From the NCBI RefSeq assembly GCF_010183535.1, contig NC_071328.1, forward strand, positions 6,758,001-6,822,000: a stretch of DNA of 64,000 bases, in the 5' to 3' direction. The stretch's first letter is position 1. Each line of letters opens with the position of its first letter. Shown here one piece after another: positions 26,800 to 37,252 of the stretch. The notes beneath the pieces were generated by a model, which did no database searches, was not told the DNA's origin, and saw only the letters and a list, made by a program, of their open reading frames with translations. Source of the stretch: Caenorhabditis remanei. Taxonomy: Eukaryota; Nematoda; Chromadorea; Rhabditida; Rhabditidae. Both the position numbers and the translations under genes were made by a program.

Positions 26800-29700
26800 A
26801 TTTGCGTCAGCTATTGATGGACTTCGTTCATTGCATAATAGAACAGAAATCAACGTGGACGAAAAAGTACAATCAGAGCATTGTCGGTTTACAAGAGTAC
26901 GTATTCTGAGAGGACTAGTTTTCTTTTCTTTTGGATATCAAATCCATCTAATGAATACAGTAATCTTCCCTCGTTAAGGTTGTTCGTCACGGTCTTCCAG
27001 AAGATCCACGTTGCTGTGCATATGATCCAGTTCAGAGATTAATTGCAATCGGAACGGGAAGAGGACATATTCGGATAATTGGTGATGCAGGAGTTGATTA
27101 TTTATTGAAACACGAGTCAGGTGAACCAGTTCTTCATATGCAGTTTCTTGTGAATGAGGGTGGATTAATCACTTCTTGTGGTACGGATTCCATTCATTTA
27201 TGGAATTATCGACAGAAAGTACGTCTCCTTTTCTTCTTGAATCTTCCACCAATTTCTTATTTCAGACAGCTGAAATCGTGCATACAGTCCAATTGAGTAA
27301 AGAATCTGTGTCTTGTATTCATTTGCCTGTTGCCGGAAAATGGTTGTTTATTGGAACTGATAAGGTGAGTATCGTTCCGAAATAATCGTTTTCCGTGAAG
27401 AAAATTTAACTACAAAATCGTTCTGGATCTTTAAACTATGAATAGCTAACGATGCAAAGGCGCTTTACTGTACTTCTCGAATATCATACTCTTTTGACCA
27501 TAGAGCGCATTTGCTTGTACTACCGTGCAAATATCATAGAGTTAGTACTCATTGAAGCATTGATGCATGTCAAATATATCTGAGTCAACTCTGTTTTTTT
27601 TTTCAGGGCAACGTCTATTTCTTATGCTTGAACAGTTTTCTTCTTAGTCCATATGTAATTAATTGGAACAAAGCTATTGATCTGTAAGTTTTTAATTATT
27701 TGATCTATACTTGAAACAAGAAGGGTCTGCAAGTTTGCTCTATTGCACCGAATTTGCAATGGAGCAGGGTTGCATCAGCATGATGAAAAGAGGACATAAA
27801 ATATTTCAGTTCATGTCGGGTACATCCGGGTCCAGTTCGCCAGTTGTCAATATCGCCTGCAGAGCAAACGAAGCTATTAATAGTATATGATAAAGGAATA
27901 GTAGTTCAATGGAATTTAGCAAATAAAGAAGTTGATCGATACCCATTGGATCCCCCAATTAAAAGTGTTAATTGGCATTTTGATGGACGTCAAGTGTTGA
28001 CTGGAAACGTGGATGGATCAATATCATTATACGGAAATAAGAAGTCATCTGAACCAATTCAAAGAACAACTCCACATGGAACTGGTCCGTGTCGGCCAAT
28101 TCAACAAGTTGAATGGAAGCATATGAGTGAAAATGAGAGTATTATTATGTTTTCTGGCGGTATGCCAACTGATGACGGACTTCCAATGCCTGCTTTAACT
28201 ATTCTAAAAGGTGGAAAGTCTGCAACTGTACTGGAAATGGATTGGCCTATCATTCAATTTATACCGCTTAATCAGGTAATTATACAGTTTATTCCACTTT
28301 ATAAGGTGAGATAATAGACATTCTCAATGTCTTTTTTCTCTTGATTTGAATTAAATTCTTCCTTTTTCAGAACATTTGGAATTGTATTCCTCAATGCCCA
28401 CACTCTGTGGCTGTTCTATTAAAACATGATTTCATGGTTCTTGATTTGAATCAACAGGGACATCCAGTCATTGAATCTCCACATTCAATGAATATTCATG
28501 AAAGCCCTGTGACTTGTATGGCCTATTATTCTGATTGTCCGTTGGATTTGATTGGTGCACTTACATTGGTTGGAACTAAACAAAGAAACAAGGAGTTCAG
28601 TACTAGGGTAAGAGATGTTCAGAGAATAGAAAGTGAGCCAATAATTTATGGTATTCATATCACATTTAACAAGACAAAAATACAGAACAAGAACAGATCT
28701 AGAGAAAGGAAGGCGCCCAGCAAATTATTAATAAATTAAAGTAACGAATAGAAACCGATTTTAATTTTTGGTATTTATAACTAAAGCCAAGTTGTTATTT
28801 AGTCTGACTTTTGCTTGCTTTCGGATATCGCTCGAAGTACTCGGTTTCCGGCGACAAAGGTGAGGAATCCGAGAACAGAGAGGTACTTGAGAGTTTCAAA
28901 CATGTCAAATTGAACCCAGAAGAGGAAGTAGAGACCAAAAATGCCAGCGAGACCGATGTGGAAGATTGGTACCCATGGGGAAGCTGGAGCATTTTTGAAG
29001 TTGATTCCGATTTGAGCCCACTGAAAAATAGTTGTTTTGAGAATTACTTCATGTTTTCACTAACCAATCCGAAGAGAATAACCAATGGAGATAAGCACAC
29101 AACAGTGAACAAATCGGAAATGACTGCAGATGGACGCTTTTCCGGTTCGCGGAATTGATGGGTGATTTCGTTGAGTGGCTCATATCTCACTTGTTGCGAT
29201 TTTGGGGTTGGCTCGTAGGCAACTGGAAGAGCAGCGTCGATGTCAGCCTGTAAATATTTAATAACTTGAATCACATAATAGATAGACTCACGAAGTGCCA
29301 GTTGATAGGATTCTTGATAGTGACATCACCGACAATAAGACTGATCTTGAACTGACCGCTGAGATTGTGGAAGGATTTAGCGGCAGTGCGGAGGACAGTA
29401 TCGTAGAGGTAGTTTCCATTCGCATCTGGGTTGACAACAACTACTGCATCTTCTCCATTTTGAGCCACAAATCGGAGGAAGACTTGTTGTGGTTTAACTT
29501 TGGCGTTGTCGGCTTTCTTGGCGATGTTGAAGGATACATAAAGACGTTGGGAAGCTTCGGCTTTGAGCTCTCCTGATAATTTGGAGAAAATGGCGACGCT
29601 GAAATCTTTTTTGTTATTCTCCAAATGCTAAACTCAAAATATCTTACGTCTTCAAGTTCTCAGCGTCCGGTTGTTGGTCCTTAGCCAAAATTCCCACTTT

Positions 29701-32700
29701 GAAGTTTGAAATGGAAACATCATCGACGGCGGCGCATGCCACGACGATGAATGTACCAAGAACGAGAAGTAGCTTCATTTAACCTGAAATTTTTTAAACT
29801 CAGATAGCATTCTTGTGGAGTAAGAAGAACACATTTTAGTGACAATGAAAAAGGGCTGCGTGGCACTGGCTCCACAAGAAATCGATGTGAGTGAGTGAAA
29901 GAGAGTGGTGCTGAGAGAGTGAAGAGACGGGAGAGTAGGGAGGGCTAGAGACGCCGAATAGGATTTCATGCATGCATATAGTGGGAACATTATTATTTTT
30001 TGGTCTTTGATGGAAAAAAATCGAATAAAAAAAATAAAACAACGGGAAATATTGAAAACCCCGAAAAGTGGAAAACCACGTCGAACTGCTCCCCGCTGCG
30101 TAGTGTTTACGGACAGTAACCACGCGACAATGCACACAATGCATCATACTTTACGCACACTTCATACAAACAAAAATAGAAAAAAGGAATAAGAAAAAGA
30201 CGAAAAAACAAAATAGGATTATGGAAAAAGTGGTTCCACATGAAAAATAAGAAAAATAAAATGGCTTAAATGAGAATTAGTATTTATTTTTCTTTTTCAG
30301 GCATGGCCAGTAACTGGTGGCTTAGGAAGGGAATGTGCCACTGGACATCAAGAACTTGTTGTCACAGGGTAAAGAGTTATCTGAAATGGGATACAATTAA
30401 TTGTTTGACTTTTAGCCACAAAGATGGATCCCTGAAGTTTTGGCAAGAGACAGGAGAACACTTGCAAATTTTGTACAAATTGAAGTCGTCATCTCATTTT
30501 GAAAGGCTGGAAGAAATGGAGACATCTGATAAAGTTTCCCACGCAGTAAAGTATATTGAACTCTGTTTAGAAGTATGTTACAGTATAATATAATTTTATT
30601 CTAATTTTAATATTTTTAGTCTCGTCAACTTCTAGTTGCTGGAATATCGGGTCAAGTTACACTATTCCGTTTCACAAAACAAGAGCTTTGCGGTACAATT
30701 GCGGTAGTTAATATTCCACTTTTGGGAAATTTATCTTCGAATGTTCCATCCTATGATTTTGATAAATCTCCAGTTCCAAATGGTCCTGGAAAGGAAATCA
30801 GGAGGCAGAGAAAGGTAAGGAATCCATAGAAAAATATGGATAAGATGTTGTAAATATAATTATAGTGAAAGTGGTTAACTCTATTTATTATAATCCACAT
30901 GCAAGATGCAATTTGCTAAAAAACTAGGACACCGCTTCTCATGCACCCTCTCATATAATGCACCCTGAAACAGATAACATACTCTAACTAAACTGCAATA
31001 TAATGCTACATGTAAAGTACTCACCCATCTACTAAGAATGTCTCCCACCAACCATTGATTCCAGAAGCTCTACCAAATTGGACGGCGACAGTTGTCATTT
31101 CAACTTTTACCAACACAGTTTGTACGAATATTAACTTTTTAATTGATTAGTCGGAAAAAGATTACAGTAGCTTTCTGAGCAACAATTCAAAGAACAATTA
31201 AAATTTGTTTGAAATCTTGCAGCACCTCACTTTTCAGATTGAATCTAGCACTTTCATTTTTTTAGCACTTCTCGATATCATCTCATTTCAAACCATAATT
31301 TTACTTTTCAGGTCGTCTCGCGAGAATCCACAAATTCTTTGGATACATCTGATTCTGGAGATGAACGAATTGTTCCATTCAAAGTACGAGGAGCTCCTGT
31401 CAAGAGGCCTGCTGGTTTTGTGCCAGAACTAGCATGTTTTGTTCCATGGCATTCGCACGCGAAAGTAGATCAGATAACAACAATTTGTTTGAATTCTTCG
31501 TATGGTATCATTGCTATTGGTGAGATTACTCTCCGTTTCAAAATCTTAATTTCTCGGTTTTCAGGAACTTCATCTGGTCTTGCTCTAGTTGATACGACTC
31601 AATGCGCCCTAATATACTCATGGACCACCAATGAATTATACGGATCGGACCCAACTCCAGCTATCCAATTAAGCATGCAAATCAGTGATGCAGCAAGTCC
31701 AATCGAGGTAGGTTTCCTATTCTCATTTCAGTTCCTAACCCTGAATAACCAACAATTGAAATCTCTTAAAACTCTGTCAGTGCACGATCTATTCTATAAC
31801 TTTATTATGGTTGTGTGATCTAATGTGTGGTGTCTGTCTGTGTGTCCGTGTGTATTCGTGTTTTGTATGTTTTCAGATTGATGAGCTGGATGAGGATGAA
31901 ACATTGATTTACAACTCGGAAACTGGAAATTATCAAATGAGATCTCACTCGGAAAATCATCAAAAGTCAGCAAGAAACAGTCTGACTCCGTTCTCCAATG
32001 GATTCCTCCATCCTGGAGAAATGCCAACTCGACCGAAATCTGCCAACGCATCAGCGAAAACAGGTGGAATGATGGGGTTGTTCCGTCGAAATACAGCTGA
32101 ATTGGCTGCAACAATTCGAGAAAGATATCAAGGTCATCGATCAGATTCAGCGACTGATCGACCGGATGTTGATCATCGTGGAGAGACTCCGCCCCCTACT
32201 CCAAATGAAGAACATAAGGTTCAGAAGGCGAATAGAAGTCATTCTGTAAAAGGAAGTTTCATAAGAAGATTCGCGAAAGCCACGTCATCAAAAGAGAAAA
32301 AAGAAGTGAAGATTGAAGCTGTTGAGTCAAATCCAGGAATCGAGAGATCGAGAAGTTTCCATTCTCATATTTCGGAGGAAGGTAAGTTTCTGGAAATGTT
32401 TTATTTTTCACTATCGCTCTAAGTTCTCAGTAGCTAGTTGTGTCGCTCGAACATGTCATTTTTCTTGCATTCTGTTGCATTTCTGTGTACACGGAGGGTT
32501 GTGATCAACAGTCTGCAATTGTGCTCCATGGTCTTTTTGCTTGTTCGATTAGAGCGCAGTTGCTGAGTGTTGTTATTGAACCTCCTTGTACGAAAGTACC
32601 TGTCGATATATCTATTTTGCTATGTTATTAATGTTGTGAATTTCAATTTCAGTTTGCTTCCCATTTCTCTATCGCTTTGTTCTCAGAAAATTCCTGCATT

Positions 32701-35700
32701 TGTATTTCAAACGCATATTTGTATTCATATTTTCAGTTTCAAATGCCCTTTTTCTATCGCAGTCTGCTCTCATTTTCATGCATTTCCGTGTCTCTAGAGG
32801 TTTCTGTGTGTCATCATTGTTCAATTCAGTTCGCGTCATGTCCAAACACTTTTCTTTCAGTATTCCTGTTAGATGAGTTTTCAATCAGAGTACTTGATTG
32901 AGAACCGTATTTTGTTATGTTTTAATGTTCTCCCTCATTTTTATATGTTACGTTTTCAGAGCTCATTTCCCTCTAAATTGACGTTAACAGGTAACTCGAT
33001 ACGAGTTTTCATTCATGAGAAAAACGAATATTTTTGAACAAAAAATCGAGTTGGCTGATAACATCAATTTTCCCCCTTCTAATCTATCTTTCCCTCTCTT
33101 AAAACCGCTAAAAATTATAGTCTCCGATCAGTCTGGAAGCACCAAAACGGATAATCAGCGAGCAAAAACAACGATCATTCGATGCAAGACGGCCGCAACT
33201 ATTCAAAACTCAATCTGTCGTTGAGAATGGATCACTTTCCAGAGGTTAACCACTTCTTCCTTTTTCCAATATTTCAGATTATATTATACTTCTATTCATT
33301 ATCCTATAATCTATTTGTTATCTCATTATTATTCATTTACCTGGCACATCTAAAAGCGACGCAACTGGCGAGAAAGAAACAAAGAGCTGATAGATTTAGA
33401 TCTTTAAAACACTCCGGATTTTAAACTTTTCGAATTCAGGAGATTCTCAAAGAGAGTCCCCATCAACTGGACGTCAACTGAATACCTCTTCCCCATCCAC
33501 GTCATCTCAATCCTTGGAAAGATCCATTTCAACACAACAACAAGAATCAATCACTTCGCTGGCATTTATTCATTCCCATTCTAAAAAGAATGGTAAGAAA
33601 TGGTTGCTGGGATTCAGATCACAGTTCAAAATATAATTTCAGACTCCAAAATGTCTCCATGTCTGTGGGTTGGAACGTCTGCTGGAACATCTCTTGCTTT
33701 GAATCTAATCCTTCCTGAGGATAGGTTCACCTCAACAATTGTTGTTGCTCCATCTGGTGAGTCCCATTTTTCAATAATCTTCCTCATACTTCCACAAGTT
33801 TTTTTTGACATGAAAGCTGAAAATCAATAGTTAGAAATCCAACCATTACCCTTTAAAATCATCTTTTCTATCAATCTTTTTCCATTTCTTTCGCTTTCAC
33901 AACACACTCTATCTGTGCATTTTCAACTATCATTATGTAAATCACCCTTTCTATTTCTCTACTAAAAACCAATAATAATAAAAAGAACAAGAAATCAATA
34001 TTCTAATACTTACAGCAGTTGAAGAATGTAAGTTTCCCCCCGAAGAGAAAGCTTATACTAACCGACATTCATTAGAAAGTTTTCCTTTTTTCTCGTATTT
34101 TCACTTGCCGGGTTTTCTTGTTTTCCGATGTATATGGAAATGGTTCACATGGTTTCTTCCTTCTTTCTTCTTTTGTGAGCCATCTGAATTCTTTCCATAT
34201 ACAAGCTGTTTAATTTTGTGTAGTTTTTGTTCGTGCTTCATGTCTATACAATGGTCTAAGCTAGCTTTCTCCTTATTTCTGGGATCCCCACTGCAGTCAC
34301 TTCATTAACAATCTCCCTTATTTTTTTGCTTAAAAATTTCAAACTTCTGATTCAGCTGATTGGATTCAAAACTAAGATCGGTTTGCAAATGCGCTCTGTC
34401 GAACATTTTCCCAAGTCAAATTAACTTGCTACAAGTTAGATAGAGCGTAGTTACTGGTATCTCGTTTTTAACCCAATCGCTTAACACATTAGTTTTTTCC
34501 TCTTTTCTCTTTGTTTTTTTTTCACTTTCTCATTTTTTTAATTGGAGTTCAGTTCGAGGCCGAAAACACTGCTATTACGGTATGTTTGAGAGAATGAAAC
34601 AAAAGATATTAGTCGTGCGGAGATTCTGAAACTTCGCTCCATTGAGATTCACTATGGAGCAAAGTTACAAAGTTCTGCGTGACTAATTTAGGATAAACCT
34701 TTTTTTATTTCTTTTTTCGAAACCTAATCTTTCCCCTTTTGTGATGAAAAATAATACAAAAACTAATTGCTTTTAGTAACCAACCATAACAAGTTTTAAC
34801 CAAAAATTCAAATAACTGATATTCAAAAATTGCCGAAAAAAACTAATTTTTGATTCTGAAATCAAACGAAAAGCTTGCCCGATTGACTAGATTCTCTCCA
34901 AACAACCTGAAAATGATGCATGAATCCCTTTGCAGTATAGACTTGATTATGTTTTTATCTGAAATTTTATGTTCAGCTTTCCTATATTATTCATGATTTA
35001 TACTATACCTGATTATGTTATCGTCTTTTTTTTCTCTGAAAATGTTCCACGCGTTGAACGAATTTCGAGGTTTGCAACAGCGCTCTACCGTACTGGATCA
35101 ATTCCAGCAGAGTACATTTGCATTTCCCAATTTTCGTTCCACGTGTTTCCACCAAATGTGATGCTCTTACCCTGTTGCAAATAGTGACGTAGTGTATTTT
35201 AGTCAGTGATTAGTTATGCTTTGTGATCTGATTGCACAATGAACAGTCCATAATCGAATAGTATTCAGGTACGGTGGTAAGAATGAAAGGACAAGTGTTG
35301 AATCAATCATTCATGGATAACACTTTCTGTATTATTACACCTGCATCCGAATCATATAAAGAGGCGGCGAAAGAGCCATCTGCTCAGAGTCCGGATAGAT
35401 CTTTATTGAATAGGGTAAGGGATTGGAATCTCAGAATAAAAGAGATTATTGAATTTATTTCCAGGTAAACACAAAAGCCAGCCTGGCTCCTCAATACTCG
35501 AATTCCATTGATTCGAACGATGAGATCTCTCAAATTCTGATAGTAGCTGCTGAGAATGAAGTGAAAGTTGTCGCACTGCCGACGTTCAGTCAACTATACG
35601 TACAGAAGTTTGACGAGATTCCATTAGTCAAAGCATCTCCAACACATATCCGTGGATATCCGTGTCTTATGTGTCTATCAGCTGCTGGACAGATCGTAAT

Positions 35701-36724
35701 GCTCTCACTTCCATCTCTTCGAATTCTCAATACTTCTACAATCTTCCCGCATTCCGTGGAAATTGATGACCCGTGAGTTGGCAGTGTTTCCAGGGGAAAA
35801 TATGAATTTTTAAATTGAAAGTTGTATTCATTTCGAAAAAATTAACGTAAAATCACAATGGCTCTGATGGCTTGTCAATTCATTTTGTCTCCGTTCACTA
35901 ATTGTTTAAAGTTGGTTTTTTTTCTTTTAGAAAACTAACTTCCTTTAAAAAAAGAAGCTCTAATTATTTCCCTTTTCACCAGATTCTTTTTTCAGTCTGT
36001 GCCAAAGAACTGCATTCTCGGATCATGGATTGGGTGTCTACATGGCAAGTCAGACAGAGGTATTATGTTTCTTCAGGTTTCCAATTTAATTTATCTTTTC
36101 TTCAGATGGAAAAGTACACAATGTGTTCTGAAATAGCAGATCAAACGGCAGAGTCCCTCGGAGAATTATTCGTTCCGTGTGAAATGCCAGAACAACCAAA
36201 AAATAATTCATTTTTGAAGGTTAGTTTTGAAATTTAAATTAAATTAGATCTGAAGAAAAGAGAGACAATTAAATAATAAAGGCTTGGCAGGGTGTATCGT
36301 CGATATTCGGAGGAACTCCACGAAATGATCCAAACGATATTGATGCTATTCGTAAGTTCTCTCTTTTGATTAAAACTAAAAATGTTTCTTCCAGTATCCG
36401 AAAATATGGGAGTCAAGAACAGTTCGGGCGTGAATCCAATGCGAAGTGTTGCTCGTACGATTCCCGGTCCATCAGTCCAAATGGATCGTGCTCAAGCAGG
36501 TGGTGTATCTGCTGGACAGGCGGCTGCAATGGCTCTTCAGGTGAGATTTAGAAGCCTTCCGAATTATTCTTTATGTCTGATTTCAGAATTTGAATGAAAG
36601 AACGGAAAAGTTGAATGCAACAGTAGATGCTACTGAAAATCTGAAGAACAATGCAATGAGTTTGTCATCAAGAACAGGAAAACTCGTGGAGAAATATGAG
36701 AAAAAGAAGTGGTACAACTTCTAA
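26800..36724 (+). CDS. tom-1: Tomosyn (syntaxin-binding WD40/R-SNARE protein), 5' exon unresolved
   Basis: Exons: 26800-26896, 26979-27218, 27266-27364, 27607-27683, 27810-28275 (or to 28305), 28371-28607, 30301-30368, 30416-30572, 30620-30814, 31312-31519, 31565-31707, 31877-32381, optional 32861-32889 plus 32960-32990 or 33121-33244, 33440-33592, 33643-33756, 35269-35414, 35465-35772, 35996-36059, 36106-36219, 36282-36351, 36395-36540, 36587-36724. About 1247 residues without inserts. Tomosyn restrains vesicle priming by occupying syntaxin/SNAP-25. The N-terminal half is the double beta-propeller region (VQSEHC, VRHGLPEDPR, YVINWNKAIDL, HESPVTC); a variable Ser-rich linker is followed by LWVGTSAGTSLAL and SGTVVRMKG; the C terminus is the R-SNARE coil (NLNERTEKLNATVD) ending KKWYNF. 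The first shown base completes a split codon, so the true start lies upstream. ostd-1 sits in the 28608-30300 intron. Confidence 0.93.
27739..27777. repeat. Short hairpin in a tom-1 intron
   Basis: TGCTCTATTGCA and TGCAATGGAGCA pair with one wobble/mismatch around a 7-nt loop. The ATGGAGCA core recurs in the larger hairpin at 34608-34687, suggesting both are remnants of one dispersed element. Confidence 0.5.
28799..29778 (-). CDS. ostd-1: Oligosaccharyltransferase delta subunit (ribophorin II/Swp1 type), nested in tom-1
   Basis: Four exons: 29778-29648, 29598-29292, 29247-29065, 29020-28799; 280 aa. The protein belongs to the ER complex that transfers the lipid-linked glycan to asparagines. 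A signal peptide (MKLLLVLGTFIVVACA) precedes a luminal region (VSISNFKVGILAKD; KPQQVFLRF; LSGQFKISLIVGD). The C-terminal third has the hydrophobic segments VVCLSPLVILFGLV, IFHIGLAGIFGLYFLFW and LSVLGFLTFVAG. The length is close to yeast Swp1 and far shorter than mammalian RPN2, as expected for the short form. The gene lies wholly inside the 1.7-kb tom-1 intron on the opposite strand, an arrangement I recall from C. elegans. A TTTCAG acceptor 6 nt before the ATG suggests trans-splicing and an independent promoter in the intron. Confidence 0.9.
32861..33244 (+). other. tom-1: tom-1 linker cassette: three optional exons
   Basis: Exon a (32861-32889, 29 nt) enters in phase 1 and leaves in phase 0. 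Exon b (32960-32990, 31 nt) and exon c (33121-33244, 124 nt) each enter in phase 0 and leave in phase 1. All three have AG acceptors and GT donors, with exon c's donor GTTAAC the weakest. The flanking exons (ending 32381, starting 33440) join in phase 1, so none, a+b (60 nt) or a+c (153 nt) all keep the frame. Using b and c together meets a stop. Confidence 0.6.
34608..34687 (+). ncRNA. Candidate pre-miRNA-like hairpin in a tom-1 intron
   Basis: Arms of 35 nt (34608-34642) and 34 nt (34654-34687) pair around an 11-nt loop, with long runs of pairs at the base (ATTAGTC) and next to the loop (GCTCCAT) and only scattered mismatches, wobbles and one bulge. Size and shape fit an animal miRNA precursor in sense orientation in the 33757-35268 intron. 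Similar short foldbacks nearby (27739-27777, 34387-34450) make a decayed MITE an equally good explanation. Confidence 0.3.
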
Positions 36725-37252
36725 AAAGATCTTGTAGATCAATTAGCATTTAGAGTAATCACCTCGTTCTTTTTCGTGTAAATATTATAAATTTCTTCTT
36801 TTTTTTCTAATTTTCTATTCCAATGAGCTTCGTTTTTTCAATTTCTTTTCGGGATTTTCATCTTTTTAGGACCTCACTTCGAAAGTTTTCTTTGTTTCCA
36901 AATAGAAACTATTTTGATTGTTTAAAATTATATTTCGATTAGTTTTTTTGGTATTTTTATCCAGTTCGATTAATTTATTAACCGGTTTCTCCCTCAAAAA
37001 ACCTTCCCTTTTTTCTATATTTGTTGCTTTTTGTCCCTCTTGAAATCCATCTGCCAAAGTCATTTGCTTCATTTTCTTTGGGTTACGAAAAATGTATCAG
37101 CTTCATTGTTCCAATTTTATTTTTATGTGAAAAAATGAATCGAATTAGATAATAAAGTGAAGAGAGAAAATACAAAGGCAGTACAAAGAAATTGTACTAA
37201 AACAGATTGAGAATTTACAAAAAAAACTTCAGAGAAAATAATAATTTTTGAA
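36725..37252. other. Convergent 3' region, tom-1 and 37.3-40.9 kb gene
   Basis: AT-rich sequence with T and A runs between two convergent stops. It should hold both 3' UTRs. I see no coding sequence. Confidence 0.6.

Noticed and set aside
32960..33244. Using exons b and c of tom-1 together
   Set aside because: The 31-nt exon shifts the frame of the 124-nt exon, giving a stop before its end.
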